From Viridothelium virens (lineage: Eukaryota; Ascomycota; Dothideomycetes; Trypetheliales; Trypetheliaceae): DNA of 64,000 bases. Below the pieces are notes generated by a model. The model was given only the letters and a program-made list of their open reading frames with translations, had not been told where the DNA came from and searched no databases. The stretch is taken from contig ML991771.1 in assembly GCA_010094025.1 (NCBI GenBank), positions 930,001 to 994,000 of the forward strand, in the 5' to 3' direction. Positions within the stretch are counted from its first letter, which is position 1. Each line of letters opens with the position of its first letter. The translations under genes and the position numbers were made by a program. This document shows positions 33,035-43,473 of the stretch, piece after piece.

Positions 33035-34760
33035 GACCGCAAAGTGTAGCCAATTGATGGGTAGTGCGAGTGATACCCGAATCAATCAACAGATATGGCT
33101 ATGTCTAGGGTGGGTTTGTCTCTCCTATATACTGGATCGCGGGAACCTACCGGCGTGACAGGGTTACACACCGTGGATGTGAGATCAACAACTTTCAGAT
33201 ACCCAAATCACATTTCCTACGTCAGCCCTTTACAAGGATGAGCTCTGTAGACTGCGGACAAGCTGTTGATGCTTTAACTGGCGCGTGTGGCAAACTTTGC
33301 CTACAGAAGCGAGTGTTATGCCGACACCGGCCGGAGAAAGGTTCGCTGGTCGGCACTCAGTTTATTTGGGGCGAGACTGCAACCAAAACCTCCGAACGAA
33401 AGCCATAGCGAACTGGAAACATGACGACTATGACGTCGGTCTCCATCCCATGGGGCCAATAGAAAGGTCTAGTCGTGCACGACGGACAAATTTTCGCTAG
33501 CCCATGTGCCTCTCAATTCAAGAGCTTTTACCAAAGATGGGACCTCGTGGGTCACCTAGAGTCTAGATGATTCGTGAGGGTCGAGCTGCCGGATAAGCTG
33601 GGCGCCGGGCACCGGCAGTTTCGCCGCAGCAGTAGGTTGACAACCATGGGGATACAGCATGCGGGGAAACATGCAGAGCATCGATGCACGAATAATCATG
33701 GGCAGGTAGTCTGTTCATGACGACGTGTTGACAAATCTGCTCTGTAACAAGGACGGCGAGGAAGCTAACGGAGGTCGTGGGGGTGAACAGTAAATAAAAA
33801 GTGGCTATAGTTTCGAGCGAATTCAAGGGCCAGCAGGGCTCCTTGTCCGTAAGAAGGGCCAGGTACGGAGTACAGAATCTGGCATCGACTGACTTCCATC
33901 TCCGGATGGTGGGCCCCGTCAACCTGGAAGCATTGCCCTCGTTAGCATGTGCAGCGACCCTTAGTTGCATTAGGGGCATATACTCTGCAGAACGTCCTGC
34001 GAGCCCGGATCGAGTTACATTGAGAGAAACGACGACGAGTCCGACAGACATGTCTTAAGTAGTGATCCGCAGCGACTCACCTCATGTCATCCCATTAAAC
34101 TTCTCTGGTGCAATCTTTCAAGCAACACCTGCGCAGCAAGGCACCAAGGAGTGGACTCCAGCCATACAAATTCCGGGCCACCTCTTTTGACAATAGCCAC
34201 AGGAACCTTGGAAGATGCAGCGACGTCCCATCATGCGTACGTCTGTTCGTTTTCCACTATTGATCTTTGCACTGAGATCCCTCTCGGATATGAGTGCTTT
34301 TCCGAGAATTCCCTTTGTCCTGTTTGCCTCGTCGGCTCACCGGCCCGAAATGCAGAGGTGACGTAACCCTCGTGCAGTAGTGTCTCTACCTAGCCTCAGT
34401 GCTTTGTTCGAAAACAAACTAGAGACATACCCTCACACGGTAGCGGCCATCCTACGCTCTAGTAGCTCCCCACAAGGCATGACAAAGAATGTCCATTTTT
34501 GAATTGCTGGCTTTACTTGCGATAGAAATTGCTTTGTCGTTTTTGTATGCGTCTTTAGGTTCCTTTCATACGGAATCACAACACATGGTTGTTCTTGACT
34601 AAGGTACTAATACCGACAATCGACGGTCGTATCATGGTTTCTGTGGCCTTTACGGAATCTGGAATTCCTCAACAAGAGTTTGTCTGCGCAATTTGTAGCC
34701 AATCCTACACACTGTGCCCGTCTCTAATCACCTCATTTTAGCGTTCACTCCTAACTTACT
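33035..34760. other. Intergenic, about 1.7 kb, nothing recognised
   Basis: This gap lies between the divergent EGT1 and TPR-like genes. Open frames on both strands around 33560-34060 mirror each other and lack motifs or splice logic, so I leave them out. One exact GTACGGAGTAC lies at 33863-33873. The final 250 bases should be the promoter of the first TPR-like gene. Confidence 0.5.
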
Positions 34761-35444
34761 ATGGCAGCGAATCACTTGCAGAATCAAGCGCTGCAGATGG
34801 CAATTGAAGTCGCCAGCCAGAGCCGACGATGGAAAGAGGAGAAGAGGCTAATGAACGAAGCTATGGATGAGCTCGAAGGCCAAAGAAACCAGCTATATCG
34901 TCTCCTAGCAAGGACGCAGATGGCTCTCGCATCCACAGGTAAGCTCGAGCCAGACTCAAGCAGCATCTTGAGTGTCCTCTGTGGCGATGTGGCCGAGTCC
35001 GACCCGGGTGATACATGGCTGCCTAAAGGCTGGCTCTCGACAACAAAGATTCGGCAGGAGCTCGGCTCCGTTGAGGAGCTATGGCTAAAGCAACATTACG
35101 AGACTGCTTTAAAGGAGTTGGAAAGGCTCCTCATGCGCGAGGACCTCGCCCCAGACACTCGGATCAATGCCAAGCTCCTCAAGTCTTGCATCCTTAGAGA
35201 CAATGACCAAGCCCCTCGAGCGCTTACACAAGCCAATGAAGCCCTGGACATCGCAAAGAGGTATGGCATGTTGTATGATCTCAGGGGTAAGGCTCGCTTT
35301 CATTTGGGCATGTGTCAATTCGAAGCTGGCCATTTTAGGGAAGCTCACTGGTCTTTCTCTCTATCTTCCTTTACCAAAGGCCATGCGAATGAGATCCAGG
35401 TCTGGAAAATGTACGCGGAGCAAGAGCTCCAAAAGCAATCGTAG
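34761..35444 (+). CDS. TPR-like helical protein A, function unknown
   Basis: One exon encodes 227 residues. A charged coiled-coil N-terminus (SRRWKEEKRLMNEAMDELEG, about 20-55) is followed by paired helices with tetratricopeptide-like spacing (EELWLKQHYETALKELERLL; RINAKLLKSCILR; ALTQANEALDIAKRYGMLYD; GKARFHLGMCQFEAGHFREA). I do not recognise a named family; tetratricopeptide-like is the best description. The next gene, 500 bases downstream on the same strand, carries a similar KLL...A-x-E-A-x-x-x-A module, so the two look like diverged tandem relatives. No signal peptide or membrane span. Confidence 0.7.
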   Translation: MAANHLQNQALQMAIEVASQSRRWKEEKRLMNEAMDELEGQRNQLYRLLARTQMALASTGKLEPDSSSILSVLCGDVAESDPGDTWLPKGWLSTTKIRQELGSVEELWLKQHYETALKELERLLMREDLAPDTRINAKLLKSCILRDNDQAPRALTQANEALDIAKRYGMLYDLRGKARFHLGMCQFEAGHFREAHWSFSLSSFTKGHANEIQVWKMYAEQELQKQS

Positions 35445-35939
35445 CAAGACTCTTGATCTGTAGAACGAATATAGATGCTGAGAAGGTAAGCAGAACTCCT
35501 TCCTCCACGTGCCTCATTTCCTTCAACCATTCCCAACAGATCTAGTATTTTTAATGCAAGAAATGCCGCTTCAATGCAGTCATACTCTGTCGAGCTATTC
35601 TGATAGATCTATTGTTTGCGTCTTTGTGTCTATGCACGAAAAGCAATCCTTGTCATTTGATGCAAATGGGCTCGTGTCGTCATGGTATGCTTTAAGAATA
35701 CGGGCAAAAGAGGTACCCTGTCGCAACGCCGAAACCGGCGATCTCACAAAGAAGTTGCGACTAGCAACACCAGTATTTCGGCCGTCATTGTTCTCATATT
35801 TGTATTTTAAGGCCACAAGCACCGATCTTCCGTACACGTGCGGGCAGCCAGAATTTGCAGTCAGGCAGAAGAGAAAAGTGAAAGAGAATTTTTCTGGCCC
35901 AACCACTGGTACCTCTTTCTAGCGACTAGCCAACTCTCA

Positions 35940-37064
35940 ATGAACATGACGGAGACTACAGAACAGAGCTTGATATATGACTCGTCAAACGAACAAAAAG
36001 GATCAAAAGGTAGCGCTACAAGTCAAGGTGTTCTTTCTTCACGTCACTCGGCCGAAGGACCTGACCAAAAAGAGATGCAGGATGCCGCACTGCGAGGAGA
36101 AGAGGCTGGCCCTCAAGAAGTAAAGGGTATAGTTGACCTTCACAACCATGACGCTTCTTCAATCAGCGGTGACGTTACTATTCCTGAGCGAGGTACCATG
36201 GCTCGACCTCGTAGGCCTGCTACCCTCAGCAAATGGAATCTTGCTGCAGAGAGACAGCCAGATGCTTCAACGAGAAAAGAGCCTCTGACAATTGACCCAA
36301 TGCCGAAGTCACCATTGCAATCACCTCCAGCCGTCGAAATGCAAGATAAAGATACCGAGATAGTTAAAAGTCAACAGGCACAAATTAAACGTCAAGAAGA
36401 ACAGATGGATAGACAGAAGGAAAAGATCCAAAGTCAAAATAAAGATGTAGAAGCTGCCAAGATGGCAACATTCCGAGCTAACCACAACGAAGCCCAAGCA
36501 ATGAGACACGCTAGAGAAACTGACCGTGAGTTGCGCCAGCGCGAAATGGACGAAGTCAAGAGACACAACATGCTACTGGGTCATAGAGACAAGATCAGAG
36601 AGCCCATATTGGACCCCGAAGCACCTGGTGGCATCAACCAACGAGACTTTGGGAAGTTCCTGTATTCGGGTAGGTTATCATACATAAGACTATACACAAT
36701 ATACTTAATAATGATGCTAGGCGCTTGTGACCGTATCAGAGAGATGAGAGTCAAGCTTTTGATAGTACAAGCTCAACTTGCACACGAGAATGAGATCTTC
36801 GAGGTGGTTATCAACTCCGCCAAAGAGGCCGAAAAAGTGGCCGTGGAGCTCGGCTACGAGCCCCTTTGCCAAAAATGCAGGTACTGGCAGGCAGTGGGAA
36901 TCATAGGAGGGCTACAGCTAGATCCTTGTGGTAGTGTCAATAAGTACCAGCGCTCCGACGTGGACTTCCTTCTCAAGAGTAGTTCATCTTGCTACAAGCG
37001 GTATCCAGAGGGGTTGCATGCTCGTGACTTGCTAAATGGGCGGACAACTCATAGAATGCATTGA
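35940..37064 (+). CDS. TPR-like helical protein B with disordered N-terminus
   Basis: Start ATG at 35940 (MNMTETTEQSL); an in-frame ATG at 35838 is possible. The 51-base intron at 36670-36720 (GTAGGT...GCTAG) is a multiple of three without a stop, and splicing gives KFLYSGACDRIREMRVKLL; with it removed, the protein has about 357 residues. The first 130 residues are disordered. A long Gln/Lys/Glu coiled coil follows (QQAQIKRQEEQMDRQKEKI), then a module similar to the neighbouring gene's: RVKLLIVQAQLAHENEI...VINSAKEAEKVAVELGYEPLCQKCRYWQAVG. I do not recognise the family. It is convergent with PEX12, about 210 bases from its stop. Confidence 0.65.
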   Translation: MNMTETTEQSLIYDSSNEQKGSKGSATSQGVLSSRHSAEGPDQKEMQDAALRGEEAGPQEVKGIVDLHNHDASSISGDVTIPERGTMARPRRPATLSKWNLAAERQPDASTRKEPLTIDPMPKSPLQSPPAVEMQDKDTEIVKSQQAQIKRQEEQMDRQKEKIQSQNKDVEAAKMATFRANHNEAQAMRHARETDRELRQREMDEVKRHNMLLGHRDKIREPILDPEAPGGINQRDFGKFLYSGRLSYIRLYTIYLIMMLGACDRIREMRVKLLIVQAQLAHENEIFEVVINSAKEAEKVAVELGYEPLCQKCRYWQAVGIIGGLQLDPCGSVNKYQRSDVDFLLKSSSSCYKRYPEGLHARDLLNGRTTHRMH

Positions 37065-37278
37065 AGTGGTTGAAAATGATCTGTTGTCTTAGGAATAGCT
37101 ACTGTACTTTTGGTTGTCTAAATAGTAGGATATGGATCAGCAGGCCATCTCCATGTTGTATGCATTCTCACTGAACCAAACACCCCACTCATCCGCGTTT
37201 TCCAGACCTGCAATGATAGGCAAGCACCTCACAGTTGGCATCTGGATCAATGGCGGTTCCAATGATGAATCCGTCATT

Positions 37279-38716
37279 TCAACCCATGATTCTTCGTAAT
37301 CCTTCTGTTCCGCCTAAAACCCTCCGGCCTGTAATCGCACACCTGCCTTTCCCACTTTCCCACCTTCCTTTTCGACTGCCCTCTTCTTCGCCCCATCCCT
37401 CCTCCCCAGCGCCGCCCTCTAAAAATGCCAACTGACGATCGTGTGTGCCGTCGACCCACTTGTAGATACAGGTGTAACAGAAGGCGTACCCTGTCTGCGC
37501 TGCTGTTGGTGTAACGATAGGATTTAGACAGATTGGACAGATATCGGTCTGTGGCTTGACCGGTGGTGGTACGGTCAGAATGGGTAGGAGAGTGTTCGCG
37601 TCGACAGGTGGCTTAGGGTAATCTTTCGCTGGGGCTGATTTTCCATTAGGCGTATTGTTTTCGTGTTTTGACTCAACATCGCTAGCGAGATCGTTTTCTT
37701 TCCGGGGCGGCGACTGTAGACCTGCGATGACAGGTGGCGGCAACTCGACGCCTTCCGTGGCCTTTTTGGACAGCTGATGGGCAAAGTCAGAGGCGTGCCA
37801 CCATTCGAGGAACTTGAGCGCAAATATCGAGGCTGGAAGTGCCAATCGGAGGGAGGAAAGTAGATGTGGGTAGACCGCCAGACTCAGGGTCCGTGGATCA
37901 AAAATCGACCTATTCTGACCAGGCCGCAGAGTTGATCTTGTTGGAAGCTTTGGCTTGGTGGCCAATTCAATGGCAGCACGGTCTGCCGCGCCCAGCCTAC
38001 GGATCCGTGTACCGATGAGCCAGAGGAAAGGGGAGTGATACTTCGACCCGTCAAAGAGATATCCCAGATTAAACACTAGTAAAGAAAAGTAGTAAACGGC
38101 GTTAACGCTGGGGTATACCGTCCGAATAAACCATTTGTAATAATGCATAAATCGCTGTTTCAAACTCGCATTGGCTGGCAACCTCTGCCCTTGGAAAGCC
38201 GGCCCAAGTATGGTCGCCTGAGGCGCGTGTATATCGTAGCTCTCGTCTAGTTTGCGCTTGAGGTAGGGCAAGCCAACCATCACTGCTAGATTCTTCCAAA
38301 TGTCAGACTCTCGAAGCTTCAAAGTTTCCCGAACCTGACTCGCAGCGCCGAGCTGAGCACGAGGCACCTCGCCACCTCGAACCCGAAGGACACGCTCTCG
38401 CTTGAGGCCATAGAAATTCTCTGTAAAGCCGCCTTGGTATACTTTGAGGAAGTGGCGCTCTACGAGGAGCATAAGAATTGCGTGGATTTCATCGAAGGAA
38501 TTCAGCAGACGGAGAAGATATCGTGGGTGCCGGTGAGTCGCGAGCGCAAGCAGATATCTCAGGGAGGGAGGTATGAGAGAGGCAAGCTGTTGCTCGGAGA
38601 GGAGTTCTGTGCTTCCTTAGCTTTTGGAGGCCAAAACGCCGTTGAGTTGTAGCTATACCGAAAAGTGAAGGTTTAAGTTCATCTAGGCCACTTTGGAGAC
38701 TGCTCATGAACTCCAT
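37279..38716 (-). CDS. PEX12: Peroxin-12, RING ubiquitin ligase of the peroxisome membrane
   Basis: Exons are 38716-38659 (MEFMSSLQSGLDELKPSLF) and 38615-37279, with a 43-base intron at 38616-38658. The join reads FGSTELLSEQQLASLIPPSL and gives 464 residues. The Pex2/Pex12 N-terminal domain follows (RYLLRLLNSFDEIHAILMLLVERHFL...GGSFTENFYGLKR-like, read here as QGGFTENFYGLKR), with hydrophobic helices near NAVYYFSLLVFNLGYLF. The C-terminal RING is the atypical five-cysteine form of Pex12: CPICLNP...FCYTCIYKW...CAITGRRV. With Pex2 and Pex10 it ubiquitinates the import receptor Pex5 for recycling. The intron is at the short limit for this genome. Confidence 0.93.
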
Positions 38717-38875
38717 GTCGGAATGGAACACGCAGGTACGCCGCCAACATCACTGAGACTGAGCACGAGGAAGATATGTATGATTGGGCGCCGTCAGAGT
38801 TCACGATGGTTCCTGAGCAACAATGGTGGTATGAGCTTAGGAGCTTGGTGAGCCGAGGCACAGTGCCTAGGTAGG

Positions 38876-38891
38876 TACGGAGTACTCCGTA
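38876..38891. repeat. Perfect 16-base palindrome TACGGAGTACTCCGTA
   Basis: The sequence equals its own reverse complement and contains the recurrent GTACTCCGTA 10-mer in both orientations. It lies about 160 bases upstream of the PEX12 start, in non-coding DNA between PEX12 and NMD3. It could be a dimeric protein-binding site; that is inference. Confidence 0.85.
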
Positions 38892-39126
38892 TCCCATGAG
38901 ATTCTCTAGGTACTGCAGGTGTGTCTCTAAGCCTACGTGCCTATCTTACGTTACCGACCCTTTCACAAACATTATCTAGGTCAGAATTCAACATGCTTCT
39001 TGTTGCTACCCGTATGGTTTGCTGTGGTAAGTGAAATAATATTGCAAATCTAGCTGCTTGTTCTTCATAAATTAATAGCTTCCTTGGTCAAGATATGCGA
39101 AGTTCAAATGAAGTAGGTACAGTATA

Positions 39127-40760
39127 TCATCCCTGGCCATCATCCTCAACATTCATCTCATCAAACTCGTCTAGCAACTGTTCCATAGGTATCCGTAGAC
39201 CTTCATCCTCGACCTCGTCTTCGTCCATCTCACTTGGTTCTTGTTCACCTTCCTCAGCTTGCGTCATTCCTTGCCGTGCTCGTTGTTCTGCCTTGTACAA
39301 AGCCATGGTGTTTCTGAGCTCCTCATCTTCCTCTACATCACGCAAAAACATCTCAAAGTCATTCTCCATACGCTCTTGATCTTGTTTCCTGGGGAGCATC
39401 TCGCTTTCCTCCCTAGCCATCCTTCGGACGCGCCAATTGCGAGACTTATTCTTCTTCTTGCGTGGATAAAATTTCTTCACCAGCATCACGTCTGGAATTG
39501 TGTCTGCGAGTTTCCTGTTGTTTGCGATCGCTTCAAACTCACTGTTATTGAAGTTTGTTCCTGTGAGGTGGTAGCCCATGACGGAATCGCCAGGATGTAA
39601 AATCCCTCCAAGATGTGTGCGTGTGAAGTAAGTGGTGTCGTTGACGCCAAGATCAGATGCTCGTGCTACTGTTGCTTCGGCAAGCATCCATCGTCCCTTT
39701 TGGACGCCCGTGGACTCAATATCCATTACGATAAACTCCACTAGTTCCTGGACGTCTGCGATTGGAGCGAATGGGGATCGCCAGTATACTGGTGTTGAAA
39801 GATCTGCACTTTGAAGAGTATTAGGGTCCAAGAGATTCACTGACGTCCCGACTCGGTAGCATAGAGTGAGAGGTGCAATGTTGCCAACTTGTCTTGCAAT
39901 CTTCAGAGGTAGAGCTACTAGGTCATCTTTGCATATTGGGACCAGTTCGACAGAAAAGGTAAATTTGTACGATTTTGAGGATGTGTGAATGTCCATCGAA
40001 ATAAGTTCTTGCGATTTTTTCGTCCGTACAGGAGTTACTGAGGTCAAAAACTCGACAAACTTTTCTGCATGGTTTCGTTGTGCAAAAAAGAAATCGATAC
40101 CGTCATTGACTTCTTTAATATTGATGGTATCTTTGTGGGCAGAATGCTTTAGAATGAGTTGCTCAAGGTATAAGAATGTGCGTTTGTGGGGGACCTTCTG
40201 GCGGACTTGAACGCATGCTCTCCAAGTATGGGCTGTGTACGACTTTGCGCAATCCGGGCATTGGCTGAAGGCGACTACATATTCAACTTCGAACGTCTGC
40301 TGGATGATGGCGCCCTGAAATGCTTCCTGTTGTATGCTGATCTTGACCTTGATGCGGCGCGAGTGTGGCTCTGTCCATAGAAAACTTGCATCAATGATTC
40401 GAACCTTACTCAGGCCTCGTAGCTTCCTCAAACACAGTGCTAAAAGCTCCCTGGATTCTGGTGCTGCTACCAGCCATTGACTAGGTGGCGAAAACCATCT
40501 GTCGCAATCCCGACATGTGAGCAATGTTGCCTCTCTTTGTATGCCTTGTGAGATATCAACTGTAAGCTTTACGCAGTCGTGGCATAGCGCGCCAGCGGAT
40601 ACCGTGCCATCGATAGGTGCTCCGCAGTTGCAGCACAGTATCCTGATAGAGGTCAGTATCCTTGAAAACAGAGGGCACTTAAGACGAGTTCTGCTTACGT
40701 CGCTGTCGTTTTCTGTCGAACAGGGAGATATTGAATGGAACCGTTCGAGTCGACCTCCAT
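39127..40760 (-). CDS. NMD3: 60S ribosomal export adaptor NMD3
   Basis: Exons are 40760-40699 (MEVDSNGSIQYLPVRQKTTA) and 40642-39127, with a 56-base intron at 40643-40698 (GTAAGC...CTGAC...TATCAG). The product has 525 residues. The zinc-binding N-terminus has paired cysteine motifs: ILCCNCG and ALCHDC, then TCRDCDRWF and SQCPDCAKSY. The body matches Nmd3 (HKRTFLYLEQLILKH, GIDFFFAQRNHAEKFVEFL). The acidic C-terminus includes a Leu-rich stretch (IPMEQLLDEFDEMNVEDD) suited to nuclear export. Nmd3 binds the pre-60S subunit in the nucleus and recruits the export receptor Crm1. It diverges from ATP25 across a 457-base gap with a GGA tract. Confidence 0.95.
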
Positions 40761-41217
40761 TCTTGTTGGTAGCTTAGAGGAGATGAAGATGTGTGAAGCA
40801 AAGCGACAATATGCCCGGGGAGGAGGAGGAGGAGGAGGAGGAGGAGGAGGAGGAAGAGGAGGAGAGTGGAGTCATCCAGGTCAGGTCGGTGGTATTTGAA
40901 GAAAGTTCAGGAATCTGATGAGTCATGTATACTCTGCTTGGTCCTTGAAGCTGATTTCCAACTCGATGTAGGTACTTTGACCAGCACCTCTCCACAAGCT
41001 TAGAAATTCCGGCCGTCACCAACCTGGCGTGCCCGTGCCTGAGAGCATTACCAAGGGTAGGGTGCACCGCTTATCGATAAAACCATGCAACAGCGGAGCC
41101 CGTCAGGACGACAGACGACCTTACCAGGTACCTTATGTATTCCGTACCGAAGGTAATTTTTCATCCTCCCGAGCTACCGAGCCCATGGCGCGCATCTCCT
41201 AAATTTCCTGGCCAACA
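40761..41217. promoter_or_regulatory. Divergent NMD3/ATP25 promoter region
   Basis: All 457 bases lie between two opposed start codons, so both promoters and 5' leaders are inside. It contains the GGA tract at 40817-40866 and a diverged GTATTCCGTACC copy of the recurrent motif near 41138-41149. Pairing a ribosome-export gene with a mitochondrial-translation gene could coordinate them, which is inference. Confidence 0.5.
40817..40866 (+). repeat. (GGA)n microsatellite
   Basis: About fifty bases of nearly pure GGA triplets, with a single GAA interruption near the right end. It starts about 57 bases upstream of the NMD3 ATG, so on the NMD3 strand it is a TCC pyrimidine tract in the leader or core promoter. 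Such polypurine tracts can form triplexes and vary in length between isolates. Confidence 0.9.
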
Positions 41218-43473
41218 ATGCCGCCACCAAAGCCCATCTTGGGCACAATCAGTTGCAATGGCTGCCGGTATAGGATGTTATCTATCTTCGCTGCTTCTGC
41301 AGGCATTCATTTGCCGCCCTGGACAGCTTCGCGACTTTCACCATTGCGCCGAGGATCTCACCCACGACGGACATTCGCAGCGGTAACGAGGAAACCCAGC
41401 CAAAGAGCTCTAAAGCTCTCCAATGGCATAGAATCGACTCATAAAGACCAGACTAGCTCAATCATTCGCGATGAGAACTCGTTGGAGGTAGGACGGAACC
41501 CGAGCTCGTCAAACAACTCGACCTTCCTGTATACACCTTGGTACCTCCAAGAGCAGGCAACGCCGACCTCTTCCAATCAGGATAACTTCCTTGAGCGACA
41601 ACTTATCCCCGATCTGCCTGAAAAATCACCCCCAATTCTGCAGCCCATCCTAGAGCATATCTCCACGGATCTTGGCCTGGATGATTTATCCCTGCTCGAC
41701 CTGCGCAATCTCGATCCTCCTCCGGCGCTCGGGAGCAATCTGATAATGATAATTGGTACTGCTCGCAGCGAAAAGCACCTCCATGTATCAGCAGATCGCC
41801 ATTGCAGATGGCTGCGCAGTAATTACAAACTCCATCCTTTTGCAGACGGGCTGTTGGGCAGGAATGAGATGAAGCTAAAGTTACGAAGAAAGGCTCGAAG
41901 ATCTAAAATACTACAAAATGTTGGTGCTTCTGAACCCAGTGAAGCGGACGACGGAATCCGCTCGGGTTGGGTCTGCGTGAATATTGGCAAAGTAGAGCCT
42001 GCAGCTTCACCAGATTTGGAAGCTGAAAAGCCAAAGATCGTGGGATTTGGATCAGGCTCTGACAGCGTGAGGGTTGTCGTTCAGATGTTCACAGAGGAGA
42101 AGAGGGGGCAGTTTGACCTGGAGTCGCTTTGGGGAGGCGCCCTTCGGCGAGCAGCGAAAGAAGAGGAGAATAAACGTGAGGTACTTATGCTTGCTGAAGC
42201 AGTCAGTGAAAAGGCAGAGATTAAGCACGGGTCCCAACCAAGTGGTGGACAATTTGGGAATTCCTGGAGCTACGGCACGATGCCTATTGGAGCACGGAGC
42301 GCGGCTGTACCACAGCGACCAGTATCTGGAAGTGGGCAATCGGGAATGTTCCATTCCGCTGCCGCGCACCTTAGCTCTACCAAACTCGAGGAGCAGGCTG
42401 GAAATAGTCTCTTTGACCAAAAGGCGAGCTCGGATCCCTCTGTCGACCTTGATACGGATAAGTTTGTCCAGGACGCAGCACCGAATAAGCGGGACTCGGC
42501 TGAAGTATTGCAATCTTTACTCGAGCGACTCCAAAATGTGCCAGCGGACCAAGCGAAAGATGTCTTAGGACGGATGGCATGGGGTATTACGGGGTCGACA
42601 CAACGACAGAGTCCGCTCATAAGGTCTTTCGCCGACAAATTTCCTCCCTTTCCAGACACCTCACATTGGAAAGTGGTACTAGGGCTTGCTAGATGTGTGG
42701 TTCAACTCATGGGTACTGGCCGAAGTGGTTTGATGGGTGTACTTATCGGTATGCAAGTGGCCGGCGAGTCAATATCGAAGGAAATTTATTTGGATGTGCT
42801 CAAAACAATGGTCAAAGGCAAACATGATGACAGAAAGCTCCCCTACGTCTTTGATGTTCTGGACATGATGGCTTCTGAAGGTCATGAAATTCTCGAGGAA
42901 AGAATCTTTATGCTCCTTCTAGAGGCCGTCGTCCCACCAACTCCCGGGTTTGTGACATTGGGCAGTTCTGGGGACGGAGTTGGTGCAGACCAAGCCTCTC
43001 CACCAGATGTTGCGACATTATCGAAGGAAAACCTTGCAGATCAAGAAAGGATTTTAGCAGCCATGGATAATTTCTTAGTATCCTTCACCACTGACGGTCC
43101 TTACCTTTCCCTATTGCGTACCTTTGCGCGCTCTCGCTACTGGCCAGGATTTTTATTCCTTTGGTCTTTGCTGCCTCGCCGCATGCTTCCACGCTCACGA
43201 GAGATGTACACTCTTCTATACGGGACCATCGCTGAGGCTGGAGAAAAAGATCTAATCAGGAAAGTTCTTTGTGATGCTGTCTCTGATATGGAGGCGGAAG
43301 AGCCACGTATAGAGCTCGACGCGAAGATGGCGAAACTGATCATGGGATGTATTAGAGTGATGGTGTCCGACAACGACACTGCCGCATCTAAGGTATCGGA
43401 GAGAGCACCTTCAGGTGAATGGGGTTTGTTGTGGACACGATGTCAACGAGTCTTGACGACAGAATATCTATAA
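41218..43473 (+). CDS. ATP25: ATP25, mitochondrial translation/ATP synthase assembly factor
   Basis: One exon encodes 751 residues (start at 41218; a second in-frame ATG at 41275 begins MLSIFAASAG). The N-terminus is Arg/Ser-rich with few acids, as in a mitochondrial presequence. A ribosome-silencing-factor (RsfS/Iojap-like) domain follows: SPPILQPILEHISTDLGLDDLSLLDLRNLDPP...NLIMIIGTARSEKHLHVSADRHCRWLR. Then comes KLKLRRKARRSK and a long C-terminal helical region (ESLWGGALRRAA...). In yeast the precursor is cleaved: the N-terminal part binds mitoribosomes and the C-terminal part stabilises the OLI1/ATP9 mRNA. Length and domain order match fungal Atp25. Confidence 0.92.
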   Translation: MPPPKPILGTISCNGCRYRMLSIFAASAGIHLPPWTASRLSPLRRGSHPRRTFAAVTRKPSQRALKLSNGIESTHKDQTSSIIRDENSLEVGRNPSSSNNSTFLYTPWYLQEQATPTSSNQDNFLERQLIPDLPEKSPPILQPILEHISTDLGLDDLSLLDLRNLDPPPALGSNLIMIIGTARSEKHLHVSADRHCRWLRSNYKLHPFADGLLGRNEMKLKLRRKARRSKILQNVGASEPSEADDGIRSGWVCVNIGKVEPAASPDLEAEKPKIVGFGSGSDSVRVVVQMFTEEKRGQFDLESLWGGALRRAAKEEENKREVLMLAEAVSEKAEIKHGSQPSGGQFGNSWSYGTMPIGARSAAVPQRPVSGSGQSGMFHSAAAHLSSTKLEEQAGNSLFDQKASSDPSVDLDTDKFVQDAAPNKRDSAEVLQSLLERLQNVPADQAKDVLGRMAWGITGSTQRQSPLIRSFADKFPPFPDTSHWKVVLGLARCVVQLMGTGRSGLMGVLIGMQVAGESISKEIYLDVLKTMVKGKHDDRKLPYVFDVLDMMASEGHEILEERIFMLLLEAVVPPTPGFVTLGSSGDGVGADQASPPDVATLSKENLADQERILAAMDNFLVSFTTDGPYLSLLRTFARSRYWPGFLFLWSLLPRRMLPRSREMYTLLYGTIAEAGEKDLIRKVLCDAVSDMEAEEPRIELDAKMAKLIMGCIRVMVSDNDTAASKVSERAPSGEWGLLWTRCQRVLTTEYL

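Noticed and set aside
33563-34051. 162-residue minus-strand frame between EGT1 and TPR-like gene A
   Set aside because: Both strands are open over part of it, there is no family motif, and no donor/acceptor pair extends it.
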